Shown here piece after piece: positions 26,701-40,444 of a stretch of DNA of 64,000 nt (position 1 is the stretch's first letter; each line of letters opens with the position of its first letter). The DNA lies in the NCBI RefSeq assembly GCF_048771995.1, contig NC_133050.1:2120501-2184500 (forward strand), in the 5' to 3' direction. The DNA is from Taeniopygia guttata (taxonomy: Eukaryota; Chordata; Aves; Passeriformes; Estrildidae). Below the pieces are notes generated by a model. The model ran no database searches, had not been told where the DNA came from, and saw nothing but the letters and a program-made list of their open reading frames with translations. Position numbers and translations under genes: made by a program.

Positions 26701-29700
26701 TTTACTGTTGAAAAAAGCTTTTTCTCAGTCTGAGCATCACTTGCCTGCTAAGGCAGACAGAAGGACTAGGGACTTGTTGATTTTGGGCAATATTTCATTG
26801 CTGAACACCCATGAAATAAATGTTCTAGACTTTTGCTCTCTTTTTAGTCCCAAGAGTGGCTATATAATGTCCCCAGTGTATTGGTCAGTCCAATCTTCCC
26901 AAACTCTTGGAGTCTTCTACTGCTCAGTTCCCGCTGACTGCATACCAGCCCAAATGCCCAATAAAATTCTAAAAGATCAGATCAACTGACAGTCGTAGTG
27001 CAGCTCCACAGAGGTGGATTTTTGCTGGCTCAGTCAGCTGAGTTTAGTCTGAAGAGCTGACAGAACAGTATAAAACACTGGAGCAATAAGAATCAACAGA
27101 GAATTGCCAGGGAGAGAAACAGGAATAAGTGCCTGATCCTTGAACCAACTGATGAATAAATGACGTATAATCTAGTGGGGTATTGATTGACATGTGGTGT
27201 TACAGAACAGTCAATGAAGAACACAGGCCTGGGTTTGGCTAGATGTGTGGCTACAGTCTTGGCACATGGCTCTGTGTCTGAGGCCCTGGAGGGGATGGAA
27301 ATGGTGAATGAAGCACAGACTGACAAGAGGACTGGCAGCCTCTTTGTTGGTGCCATTCATTCCTCAGCAAGTAGGATTTTTCTCTGAGGGAAATACAAAC
27401 TGGGGACTTTGGTGAGCTTTTTTCCCCTTCCCTCCTCAGTCTTCCTTCGGGTCCTTCCTCCCTGCCTTGCTGTTTCTTACAGGCGCTGGCTTTGGGATCC
27501 AGAGCAAGTGCCAGAAATGCTTCCCATTGCTGGCTTCTCAGGATCTAATTTTGCCTTCTGACAAGCCCAGCTCTCAATGTCACACACACTGACACGCTGC
27601 CGAAGAGCTGCTGTAGTTGGCAGAGGATCCAAATTGTGGGTTTTGTCACTTAAAGCTGAAGATTCTTTTTCTTGCCCATCTAGGACCCAGTAGTGATCCC
27701 AGTGTAGTGCTGCTGTAATCCCCAGCCTGGCTGATTAATGCCTTTGCCTCTCTGTGCTAGGCCCTGCATCCAGGTAGCTGTAAGCAGAATGTGCTTCTGA
27801 TATTGCTGAATGATAGAGGGGCCATCAGATACTTCCTGTGTTCTGCTGGAAAAAATACTTATCGAGCAGATTGTTTTTAAATATAAATCCATATGAAACC
27901 AAGCCTCAGAAAGGCCCACTGGAGTAAAATTTCTATTGAAAAAAAAGACATTCAGGTGATATTCTACCTCTTAAACTATTGCTAGAAGCCAAATAGTGTT
28001 TAATCTCAGTTTCTCTACTGCAGTGACTGGCTTTTAGCTGTAAAAGCATGAAAGTTCCTTTAAAATTGGAGAGTGTATGTTTGCAGTTAAAATTTAATTT
28101 TTGTTGATGCTTTCCTAGTCTGAAAAGTATCCTGTAATTAGATTCCATTTTACAGCACTGCTATTAGTGCAAATCACAGTGGTTTTGTATTACAATTCAT
28201 AGCCAGATATTAAAAGAACAAATACAAACCACAGTGAAACCTCTGTTGTGTTGTAACCACAATCAATACCAGACTGTAAGAATGCAAAATCCTCAAATTA
28301 ATAACACAACATCTAATGGCAGAGAGTATTAAGCAGTGTAAAGAGCTAAATAAAAGTCAATTTCTTACATATAATTCTTATTTAAAAAAACCTGCATGCA
28401 GACCTAGTCACATGCACATGCTCACCTTTAAAAGCCAACCAGGCAAGTACAGGAAAAGCCTTACTTGTTGTGAAAGCTTATATTTTTAAAGAAACTTGCT
28501 AAATGTTGGAAAAGTGTTTCATGGTTGCCTGGGAACAGCAGAACAGAAGTAAAATAACTAATTGCTCACTTTTAATCTCTCAAATAGATTTTAATTTTTT
28601 AGAGTAAAGCTGTGTGCTATTAATACAGAAAATAATATTATTTTAGAAACAGTGTAATCCCTATTAAAGATATGCACATATTTGTGTACATTGTTTAGGT
28701 ATATAGACTAGATATAAACAAACAATTTTCAGGTTTAAGCTTTCAATTAGTGTTTCAATTGCCCATTGCCTACTGCTGTGGGCTGTTTTTTCCTTGATTA
28801 GATAAAGTACTTTGAAATTCTGGGTCAGCAGTTGATATTGTAGTTTCAAAATCCTCTAAAACTACTCCTTATGGAAGCAAAATACTGTTGGGAGCTTAAG
28901 GTTCGAAATGGGATTTGCAGTTTTCTTGCAGTGGCTACGAGCAGAGGCCCGTGCTCACCCGGGCTGCAGCTGTTAACTCTCAGATAATTCAGTGCGCTGT
29001 GATGTGTTGTTTTTCAATAGATACGATTTTAGTTAAGGAGAAATTCAGTTTTTTGCTGGTGTGGATTTGTTGGTTGTGCCATTAAGAGAAGGAGGTGAAA
29101 CCTGTGTCTGGGAACTCAGTCATACGTGACATTGCTGTTTGTTTGGAACTCCCATCCTGCTCCTTGCTGGGTTAGAGAATTTTCCCCACACATCCCAGGT
29201 AGGCATTTTTGTACATCTTCCAGAGAAAAAGTCCAAGCCATCCAGCTTCCCCAAATTACAGGGGGGAATCCAGTGCCCAGTTTAGGTTGCATTTACCAGA
29301 GAGCGCAGCTGTCTGCTCTAGAAGTTTTCATCAGAGCTGTGCTATCCGGAGGAGCGATTCCCGAGCAGCTTTGTCACCCATCAGTGCTTGCTTTCATTGT
29401 TTTAATCCTTCAAATGGCCCTTGTGAGTGGATCCCGGGCACACAGCGGGGGCTGTTCCGGGCTGGGTTCCCGAGCAGCTCCCGGCGCTGCCTCTCTCCCT
29501 CCCTGGCTCTGGGCTGGGACGGCCCCGGCACAGCCCGGGCACGGGGCTGAAGGGCCGGAGTGACTAGCAAGGGCTTTGGCTGCTGCAGCACTTCACTGGC
29601 TCTGCTCTTACCCCTCAGATGTGCAGTGCTGCTAGCTCAGATTTACTTTGAAGAGGCTTGGTTTTTAATAACTCTTCAACTTTTGTTGTTGTTTTATCTT

Positions 29701-29967
29701 GACGGTTTTGGTACACTGGAAGGGAACGCTGGGCTCCACTAAGTAATACCCTGGGCCTGCTCCATGGGTTTCGGGGAAAGTTGATTGATTCCATGGTGGA
29801 GAGAATGGTGAGCTTGCCTGCCCTGCCTCTGGCCTGGGCTTTCCCCATCCTCGGCCCACGCTTGCCTTGGCTGGGGTCCTTGAGGAGCTGCTGCCATCCG
29901 CTCTTCCCAAAGGCAGCGGCTGGGCACGCAGCAGGTGCCGGGTGAATTGCTGGGATCCGTGTGCTGA

Positions 29968-30180
<213 letters not shown>

Positions 30181-30851
30181 TGAGATCTGGAGCTGCACAG
30201 GCGCATTTCACTTCCTATGCACAGTCTTTTAGGCTTTCCATCGCCGTGGAAAAGTAAAAAGTTTTAACTTCTGTTTGCCTCAGATAAGTGTTAATTACTT
30301 TAATGATACACCCAGGAAAAAATGTAATTCTTAAAACCCCCACCCCCAAAAATCCACCAATAGAGGGGGTGATTGAAATATAAAAAAGTGTTTAATAAAA
30401 ATGACTAGCGCAAATTCAGATACTTAGTATTTGAAAAGCTGGAAGTTGCTTTTGTGTCTGTCATACAATATACCTGGTTAGTTTTTATAGTGAGAGAGAG
30501 GCAAAGCCGGATGGCCAATTAAATGCCGTGCAGTCACTAACTGAAGGAGTTTATGGGCGTTTATTGTCTGTGGGTGAAAGTCATCTCTGGGACATGAGAG
30601 CACTGTAGCAACTCTGCATAAGCACTCCCAGACAGCACCTGTACCTGTCAGTGTAAATGGAGATCAGAGTTTCTGCAGATTTATTCTGCAGTTCAGTGAG
30701 GAAGGGAACTGTTTTTCTTGCTTTCTGAGTCACTGTTTGACCATGAGTTTCTTCATGAAGGTCATGACCAAGTTTCGGTTCCTTCAGTGTCAGTGCCTTG
30801 TGTCACTGGCTAAATTTGAGGTGCATCTTAACTTATCATTGTTCTTGATGA

Positions 30852-31067
<216 letters not shown>

Positions 31068-31846
31068 TGAAAGTTCTAACTGTCTGATACATGCACTAGC
31101 TTTATTTGTCACACTGTTGATTGTTTGAAGCCAAGTGGAGAATTTTAAGGAGTTTCTCTGGATCATACCTGGTGAAGTTGTCTGTTCCTTTTTTTCTTTT
31201 GAGCTGAAGTAGTCTAAAGAATTTTGCAAAAGGATGTTTTTGTGAACAGTCAGGTATCTGACAGGAGGTTCCAAGGTGATGTTTGAGACCAACCACTTAT
31301 TGCTCAATCTGTTTAACTACTACACAAACACTTCTGGGACACACCATTTAGGCTTACAAGAGTCAGTGCATTTGTGAATGCATTTGTTATTTAATAGGAG
31401 CAGAAAACTTCTGCTTTTTGTAGCATCAGAAAAAGAGCCATGATCTGATATGAATTCCATGCTTACAACAATCAAGTTTTGTGCACACACAACACTCCAA
31501 GCAAGGGAGTTTTAGAACAGCTACTGAAGGGAAATAATGTGTCAAGCGGCTATAAAAGGTGGAATTAACTGTTTTGGTTACTGTGCCCATCCCACCTGTG
31601 TTTGTAAACTGTGAATGTCAGGTGAAGTATGGTAATATGGTGATATGTTAATAATGAAAAGTAAATTTGTTTTTGTCCTATGTGCAGTGCTGGATTTGTG
31701 GCTTGGTGTTGTGCAGATTCAAGGGTACTTCATGGTTCTTCTTGTAGGGATAAAATAGAGAAATTTCCCAGGGAAATAGGTCATGGTTTATGTTCCAGGA
31801 AGACTCTATGCTCGTTCTCTGTTTATATTTTAATCTGGTTGTTTGA

Positions 31847-33160
<1,314 letters not shown>

Positions 33161-33165
33161 AATAT
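33161..33165. repeat. Target-site duplication, left (AATAT)
   Basis: AATAT directly before the 5' LTR matches AATAT directly after the 3' LTR (39957-39961). Five-base duplications are typical of ERVL (class III) integrations. Confidence 0.85.
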
Positions 33166-33840
33166 TGTCCTAGGGTGACTGTTATGGTGTTTGTATTTCC
33201 AATCGTGTGTTCTGTTTACGTTTAATATTATGTTCTGTGCTTTCAGAACTGACTCTGAAAGTGAAGATTTGTTTTGCTGTGTTATCATCTGGTTCACCTT
33301 CCCCCATGTCTGCTGGAAAGCTAGAAAAGGCTAGGGCTGGCTGGCTGGCTTTGCTTTGCTTGCTTGCTTGCTTAGCTTGCTTGCTTTGCCTGCTTTCTTG
33401 CTTTCTTGCTTTCTTGCTTTGCTTCCTAGTTAAGTTAAGCAGTCCAATTCTTTCCCCGGACTGTTGTTTTTTTTCCCTTTCCTCTTTCTGAATATCATTC
33501 AACCTGCTCTGGACCGGGATCTAGGAAACACCAAGGAACACCAGGAGCCTGCATTTGGTGATCTGCAGCAGCCATCCCCAGCGTCCAGACCCGGGCGACC
33601 ACTCCCAGGAAAGACCTTCTGGATTTGTTCAGCTCTTCAGAGGGGTGAAAGAGTCTTGTTGTCATCTTGTGTTAATTGTTTTGGTGTTGGGGAGTGCTTT
33701 GTTGTTGAATAAACAAGTTCTTTTCCACTACCCTCTCAGAGGAAATTTTTCCCTGAACCAGGTGGGTGGGGAGGGGCCGTGGGGGTTTCCTGGGGGCTCC
33801 TTTCAGGAGGTTTTCCCCAAATTTGCCCTAAACTAGGACA
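33166..33840 (+). mobile_element. 5' LTR of ERVL-like provirus
   Basis: A 675-bp LTR with terminal inverted repeats TGTCCTAG and CTAGGACA. It contains a CTTG/CTTT-rich low-complexity stretch at about 33345-33425 and an AATAAA signal at 33708-33713. The 3' partner at 39282-39956 has exactly the same length. The mismatches between the two are overwhelmingly of one type (see findings). Confidence 0.95.
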
Positions 33841-33847
33841 AATATTT

Positions 33848-33865
33848 TGGCGCCCAACTCGGGGC
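33848..33865 (+). other. Primer-binding site, tRNA-Lys-like
   Basis: TGGCGCCCAACTCGGGGC starts 7 bp after the 5' LTR. It closely resembles the 18-nt site complementary to the 3' end of tRNA-Lys(CUU) used by many class II elements, with a small mismatch in the middle. Confidence 0.8.
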
Positions 33866-33902
33866 TCGAGAGAGTGGAAAAAACCCTGTTGTAATCATAT
33901 TT

Positions 33903-34475
33903 TTGTTCCAATTATTTTGTCTGGGTATGGAGCAGTTACTGGTTATGTTGTTTGAATTAATATTGTCTCTTGGGGTGAAGGCCTGCATGTGTCTCTGGTC
34001 CCTGGGGGTTTTTCAGATCTTAATCCCCCTGTGGTCCCTAGGTTTATTTTTTTATCCAGGAATAGCTCCAGTATTGTCGCTAATACGTAGGTTTTGCAGT
34101 AGAAGGGCACTGACCAGAATATCCATCGTGCTGTGCTTGAGTGTAATAGCTTCCAGAGGGTTTATAAAAGTGCTGAGGTCTGTTCCTGGAATGTATGGTT
34201 CATGGTTATGGTTGTACAGCCAGTTTGTTAGAGGGGAAGTAGGGGATGAGGCTTTTCAGCCTTTGCTTTCCTTCTTCTCCTCTGAATTTGTTACCTCCCT
34301 ATTAGAGAATGTTCAGTTTCCCCTGACTGTTAAGGAGACCATCTTCCTGGTGTTTAATCTAGTAAGCTTTCTCTATACAGTCTGCAGTCTCTCTAGAATG
34401 AGGGCTGAGATTTCTAGAGAGGCTGATGAGACCTCTGACCCAGGAGTAGACCCAGGTGTGAGAAATCTTGAGTAG
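33903..34475 (+). other. Leader reading frame of the ERVL-like element, hydrophobic
   Basis: Between the primer site and gag lies the longest open stretch of the element, about 190 codons. It is rich in Leu, Phe, Val and Ile, with several segments long enough to span a membrane, separated by short basic or acidic loops, and ends in an acidic tail (EADETSDPGVDPGV). I do not recognise a known retroviral product, and it is not a usual part of ERVL gag. It may be an accessory or leader gene of this bird lineage, or chance openness of a T-rich leader. Part of a fossil element; no activity is implied. Confidence 0.45.
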
Positions 34476-34479
34476 TGTA

Positions 34480-35940
34480 GGAAATGGGAGGATATGGGCC
34501 AAATCTTAAAGGAATTTTCTGACCCTATAGCCTGGGACTTTCCAAGTGAAAAAATTCAGAATCCGGCTGAAGTGGCGAAATACCTGAAAGAGAAGTGCCA
34601 TGATAACTCTAAGGAGAAAAAAATCATTGCAGTGAGCTGAGCCCTGGCATATGCTTATCGCACCCTGTTAGATACTGTAGGGCAGCAGACAGAGGAAGGG
34701 GGGCAGGGAGATAAATCAGCAGCTATCCCAGTCACTCAAGCTGCAGCCAACACCCCCGGCTCAAAGCCAGCAGCTAAACCAGACTCAGCAGCCAAGCCTC
34801 AACCAATGGCTGTTGCTACTAGTACAAGAAGTGAGAAGCGCACAGAAAAGACCAATCGACCAGTAGATGATGACGATGATGATGATAATGCAGGAGAAGG
34901 ACCCTCAATGCCTGCTGACATAAAATCAGAAGTCAAAGCAACTGGTACAAGATCAGAGGCCAATACTGAGTCCTTTTCCCTAAAAGACCTTCGTAACCTG
35001 AAGAAGGATTATACCCGACGACCTGATGAGTCTGTAATTAGTTGGTTGGTCCGTCTTTGGGATGCTGCAGGCGAGGCTACAATTCTGGATGGTACTGAGG
35101 CAAGACATTTGGGATCCCTGTCACATGATCCTGTTATTAATCAAGAAATGATGAGGGGAGCTAACCCTCACAGCCTCTGGGCACGAGTTCTGGAAAGTGT
35201 AGCACAAAAATACCTGTGTGCAGATGATCTTTATATGCAGCAAACCCAGTGGAAGACTATAGAACAAAGGATCCAACGTCTGAGAGAAATGGCAGTGGCA
35301 GAGATTATCTTCTCAGATGAAATAACAACTAAGAATCCAAACTTAATACCATGTACATCTGTGATGTAGCGAAAACTTGTACAGCTTGAGCCACATGACT
35401 ACGCTTCTGCCTTAGCAATAATGAAGCAAAATGAGAGAGATGAGACCGTGCTCGAAATGGCAAAGAAACTCCGAGCATATGCAGATGCTGTACATGGCCC
35501 AACCCATGCCAGAATTGCAGCAGTGGAAACACGTCTGCAAAAATTAGAAAATAAGATAGAGAAAAATCATAAGAGACTCAGGGAGGAAATAAAGGAAAAC
35601 CTTCTCCAAATCTCAGCAGTACAGATCAGAGGTTCTGGTATCCAATGTAAACGTTCCTCAGATGGTGAAAGAAGGTACACCCCACGAACTGAGCTGTGGT
35701 TCTTCCTGCGCGATTGCAGAAAAAACATGAGAAAATAGGACGGAAAACCTACTGGTGCTCTGGCACAACGGGTGCATGAATTGAAAGAAAGTAAGACTCA
35801 GAAAAGAAGTGCCACCAAAAAGAGAGCAGCTCCAGTTGCCCGTAGCCAAACTGCCAGGCATGATGATGATGATAACATGTCTGATCCCCTTGAAGAAACC
35901 TCTAAAACATACGCCCAAGGCAAAAAAGATAACCAGGCTT
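34480..35940 (+). pseudogene. gag remnant of the ERVL-like element
   Basis: Capsid-region remnant with blocks such as LKDLRNLKKDYTRRPDESV and ISWLVRLWDAAGEA, plus an aspartate-rich linker upstream and a coiled-coil-like helical stretch downstream. Interrupted and not functional. Confidence 0.7.
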
Positions 35941-35989
35941 AGAGGGGCCCTGCCTCTAACCAGGTAAAGGCGAGGGAAAACCGTGTTTT

Positions 35990-36300
35990 CTGGACTGTGT
36001 AGATTCGCTGGCCTGGCACATCGAAACCACAAAAATATAAGGCTTTGGTTGATACGAGTGCACAATGCACATTAATTCCATCAAGACACGTAGGGGCAGA
36101 ATCTGTCTCTATTGCCGATATAACAAGTGAATCACAGGACTTTACCGTGGTAGAAGCTGATGTAAGTCTGACAAGAAATAAGTAAAAGAAACACCCTATT
36201 GTGACTAGCCCAGAAGCCCCATGTATTTTGGGCATAAATTACCTTCGAAGGAGATATTTTAAAGACCCAAAGAGACTCAAGTGAACATTTGAGATAGCAA
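35990..36300 (+). pseudogene. protease remnant of the ERVL-like element
   Basis: A short aspartic-protease-like segment, recognisable from an active-site-like D-T-x-A block followed by QCTLIPS and a later flap-like region. It lies between gag and reverse transcriptase as expected. Not functional. Confidence 0.55.
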
Positions 36301-36339
36301 CTGTAGCGACAGAGGGCATCCAGCAACTGAACACCTTGC

Positions 36340-37700
36340 CTGAACTGTCTGAAAATCCAACTACAGTAGGACTGTTGAAGGGAGAAGAACAAAAAGTACC
36401 AGTTGCCACTTCAACAGTGCATCGTCGACAGTACAGAACAACTCGAAATGCTGTGGTTCCCATCCATAAGATGATCCGAGAGCTAGAAAGCCAAGGAGTA
36501 GTCAGCAAAACCCACTCACCCTTCAACAGCCCCATTTGGCCTGTGCGTAAATCTGAAAGAAAATGGAAATTGACTGTAGACTACCGTGCATTAAATGAAG
36601 TAACTCCACCACTGAGCGCTGCTGTGCCAGATATGCTGGAACTCCAGTACGAGCTGGAGTCCAAGGCAGCGAAGTAATACGCCACTATTAATATTGCCAA
36701 TGCATTTTTCTCCATTCCTCTGGCAGCAGAATGCAAGCCTCAGTTTGCCTTTACATGAAGGAGAGTGCAGTATACCTGAAACCGACTGCCCCAGGGGTGG
36801 AAGCACAATCCTACCATCTGCCATGGGCTAATCCAGACTGCACTAGAAAAGAGTGAAGCTCCAGAACATCTACAATATATTAATAATATCATTGTGTAAG
36901 GGAACACAGCAGCAGAAGTGTTTAAGAAAAAAAAAAAATCATCCGAATCCTCCTAAAAGCTAATTTCGCCATCAAGAAGAGTAAAGTGAAGGGACCTGCT
37001 CGAGAGATCCAGTTCTTAGAAATGAAGTGGCAAAATAGACGGCGTCAGATTCCTACAAATGTCATCAACAAAATCACAGCCATATCTCCACCAACCAACA
37101 AGAAAGAAACACAAGCTTTCTTAAGCGCCATTGGTTTTTGGAGAATGCACATTCCTGAGTACAGTCAGATCGTGAGTCCCCTCTACCTGGTCACCCGCAA
37201 GAAGAATAATTTCTGTTGAGGCCCTGAGCAGCAGCAAGCTTTCACCCAGATAAAGCAGGAAATTGCTCATGCAGTAGCTCTTAGCCCAATCAGAACAAGA
37301 CCAGATGTGAAGAACGTGCTCTACTCTGCAGCCGAGAACCATGGTCTGTCCTGGAGCCTTTAGCAAAAGGTGCCTGATGAAACTCAGAGCCAACCACTGA
37401 AATTTTAGAGTCAGAACTACAGAAAGTCTAAAGCCAACTACACCCCAACAGAGAAAGAAATCTTAGCCGCCTACGAAGAAGTCCAGGCCGCCTCAGAAGT
37501 AATTGGCACAGAAGCACAACTCCTCCTAGCACCCCGACTACCAGTGCTGGGGTGGATGTTCAAAAGAAAAGTTCCCTCCACCCACCATGCCACCAGTGCT
37601 ACATGGAGCAAGTGGATTGCTCTCATCACGCAGCGTGCCCATATTGGTAAGCTGAATCGCCCTGAAATTTTAGAAGTAATTACAAATTAGCCCGAAAGTA
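36340..37700 (+). pseudogene. reverse transcriptase remnant of the ERVL-like element
   Basis: Recognisable RT blocks: SPFNSPIWPVRKS, LTVDYRALNEVTPP, a Y-[IV]-N/DD-like catalytic-loop relic near 36,880, and a connection region with QAFLSAIGFWRMHIPEY. The order and spacing fit retroviral pol. Heavily interrupted. Confidence 0.8.
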
Positions 37701-37779
37701 AAAATTTTCGTGTCGCAGATAAAGAAAAAAAACCAGTAACACGAGCTGAAAAAGCTCCACCATATAACCAACTGCCAGC

Positions 37780-38230
37780 AAAAGAAACACGCTATGCTCT
37801 CTTCACTGACAGTTCCTGTCGCATCGTAAAGATGAATCAGAAGTAAAAAGCAGCTATATAGAGTCCCACACGACAGGTTGCAGAAGCCACTGAAAGAAAA
37901 AGTAGATCAAGCCAATTTACTGAACTCAAAGCCGTTCAACTGGCCCTAAACATTGCAAAAAGAGAAAAGTGGCCAAAGCTCTACCTCTACACTGATTCAT
38001 AGATGATAGCCAATGCTCTGTGGGAGTGGCTAGAAAAGTAGAAAAAAGCTAACTGGCAGCGTAAAAGAAAACCAATTTAGGCTGCTGAAAAGTAGAAAAA
38101 TATCGCTACCCAGGTAAAAAAGCTACCTGTAAAAGTTCGCCATGTAAATGCCCATGTCCCCAGAAATAGAGCTAATAAAGAGCAGCAAAACAATCAGCAC
38201 GTAGATCAGGCTGCAAAGATAGAAATATCA
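37780..38230 (+). pseudogene. RNase H remnant of the ERVL-like element
   Basis: Segments resembling the RNase H core (ALFTDSSCRIV near the start, then a LYLYTDS-like block and a later HVNAHV-like block) in the usual place between RT and integrase. Interrupted. Confidence 0.65.
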
Positions 38231-38279
38231 AAGATAAACCTCGACTGGGAACACAAAAAAAAGTTGTTCCTAGCACAAT

Positions 38280-38990
38280 GAGCCCATGATGCCTCAAGCC
38301 ATCAAGGTAAAAATGCCACTTATAAGTGGGCACGAAACCGAAGAGTAAATTTAACCATAGACAATATTTCTCAAGTTATCCATGACTGTAAAACATGCGC
38401 TACCATCAAACAAGCCAAACAGGTAAAGCCCCTGTAATATAGTGGGCAGTAGTCCAAGTACAAGTATGGGGAGGCCTGGCAAATTGACTACATCACACTG
38501 CCCCAGACACGCCAAAGCAAGCGCTACGTGCTCACAATAGTAAAAGCCACCACTGGATAGTTAAAAACCTACCCTATGTCTCATGCTACAGCCCATAACA
38601 CCATCCTGAGCCTTAAAAAGCAAGTCCTTTAGAGGCATAGTACCCCTAAAAAGATTAAGTCAGACAATGAGACTCATTTCAAAAACAGCCTTATCAACAC
38701 CTGGGCTAGAAAACATAACATTGAGTGAGTGTACCACATCCCCTACCATGCACCAGCTGCAGGCAAAGTAGAGAAGTACAATGAACTGTTAAAAACCACC
38801 TTAAAAGCATTGAGTAGAAGATCTTTCAAAAATTGAAAGCAACATTTAGCAAAAACCACCTAGTTAATTAACAGCCGAAGTTCCACCAATCGAGCAAATC
38901 CTGCCCAGTCTGAACCCCTGAATATAATAAACGGAAATAAAATCCCAGTGGCACATGTCAGAAGTTTGTTAGAGAAATCAGTATAAATCA
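38280..38990 (+). pseudogene. integrase remnant of the ERVL-like element
   Basis: Remnant of the zinc-binding N-terminal region (H...H...C..C pattern near 38,290-38,400) followed by a catalytic-core region with YGEAWQIDYITLPQTR and a block resembling the ERVL phrase ending in E-R-x-N-G-L-L-K. Interrupted. No envelope-like sequence follows. Confidence 0.75.
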
Positions 38991-39270
38991 ATCCTGCCTC
39001 GAATACAGACAAACCCATTCGTGAAATTGTCTTTACTCAGAGACCAGGTTATACATAGTAGATAATACAGAGAGATAGAACAACACGATGTGTACCTCAG
39101 AAAAATCTAATTGTAGAGTGAAACTATTGTGCAAATATCACTGTTTGCTGAATGTTACTGCCAATGTCTGTGCATGAAGCACACAGACATGAGAAAGAAA
39201 GAAATGAGTAAGTGAAAGATACAAATTTTAACCTGATGGAGTTTTTACATGATGTTAAAGATATAGAGAT

Positions 39271-39281
39271 AAGGGGTGGAA
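39271..39281 (+). other. Polypurine tract of the ERVL-like element
   Basis: AAGGGGTGGAA directly precedes the 3' LTR, as expected for the plus-strand primer. A single T interrupts the purine run. Confidence 0.7.
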
Positions 39282-39956
39282 TGTCCTAGGGTGACTGTTA
39301 TGGTGTTTGTATCTCCAATCGTGTGTTCTGTTTACGTTTAATATTATGTTCTGTGCTTTCAGAACTGACTCTGAAAGTGAAGATTTGTTTTGCTGTGTTA
39401 TCATCTGGTTCACCTTCCCCCATGTCTGCTGGAAAGCTAGAAAAGGCTAGGGCTGGCTGGCTGGCTTTGCTTTGCTTGCTTGCTTGCTTAGCTTGCTTGC
39501 TTTGCCTGCTTTCTTGCTTTCTTGCTTTCTTGCTTTGCTTCCTAGTTAAGTTAAGCAGTCCAATTCTTTCCCTGGACTATTGTTTTTCTTCCCTTTCCTC
39601 TTTCTGAATATCATTCAACCTGCTCTGGACCGGGATCTAGAAAACACCAAAGAACACCAGGAGTCTGCATTTGGTAATCTGCAGCAGCCATCCCCAGCGT
39701 CCAGACCCGGGCAACCACTCCCAGGAAAGACCTTCTAGATTTATTCAGCTCTTCAGAAGAGTGAAAGAGTCTTATTGTCATCTTGTGTTAATTATTTTAG
39801 TGTTAAAGAGTGCTTTGTTGTTAAATAAACAAGTTCTTTTCCACTACCCTCTCAGAGGAAATTTTTCCCTAAACCAGGTGGGTGAAGAAGGGCCGTAGGA
39901 GTTTCCTGGAAGCTCCTTTCAAGAAGTTTTCCCCAAATTTGCCCTAAACTAGAACA
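39282..39956 (+). mobile_element. 3' LTR of ERVL-like provirus
   Basis: 675 bp, same length and ends as the 5' LTR, with AATAAA at 39824-39829. The first ~300 bp are almost identical to the 5' LTR. The remainder differs almost entirely by A where the 5' LTR has G. Confidence 0.95.
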
Positions 39957-39961
39957 AATAT
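39957..39961. repeat. Target-site duplication, right (AATAT)
   Basis: AATAT directly after the 3' LTR pairs with 33161-33165. Confidence 0.85.
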
Positions 39962-40150
39962 AGAGGGTTTTTGCAGTCTCACCTACTGAACAAACTGGAG
40001 AGGTAATTGTAGACAACATGTGCAGTCTTGTGATAGCTCACAAGCAAGCTTCAGACAAACTTACCTTTCACAGAAGTTAGCTGCAGATACCTCAAAGAAT
40101 GAGTAAAATTGGGATATCTGGTCCCAGGCAAGTATCTTAAATCGGCTTAA

Positions 40151-40444
<294 letters not shown>

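Larger units (their letters stand above)
33166..39956 (+). mobile_element. ERVL-like endogenous retrovirus (fossil provirus) in NUP210 intron 4
   Basis: A 6.8 kb LTR-flanked element in the same orientation as NUP210, with paired LTRs, 5-bp target duplications, a primer-binding site, gag, protease, reverse transcriptase, RNase H and integrase remnants in order, and no envelope region. It is structurally complete end to end but coding-dead, with dozens of interruptions. The 5-bp duplications, absence of env and integrase similarity favour class III (ERVL/spuma-related). The tRNA-Lys-type primer site is less typical, so class assignment is moderate. LTR divergence outside G-to-A differences is about 0.6%, suggesting insertion within the last million or so years. 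It contributes two sense polyadenylation signals inside the intron. Confidence 0.88.

Noticed and set aside
33345-33500. Repeated LACLLCLLSCFLAFLL-type frames in both LTRs as a membrane protein gene.
   Set aside because: They come from the CTTG/CTTT low-complexity stretch inside the LTRs and recur only because the LTRs are duplicates.
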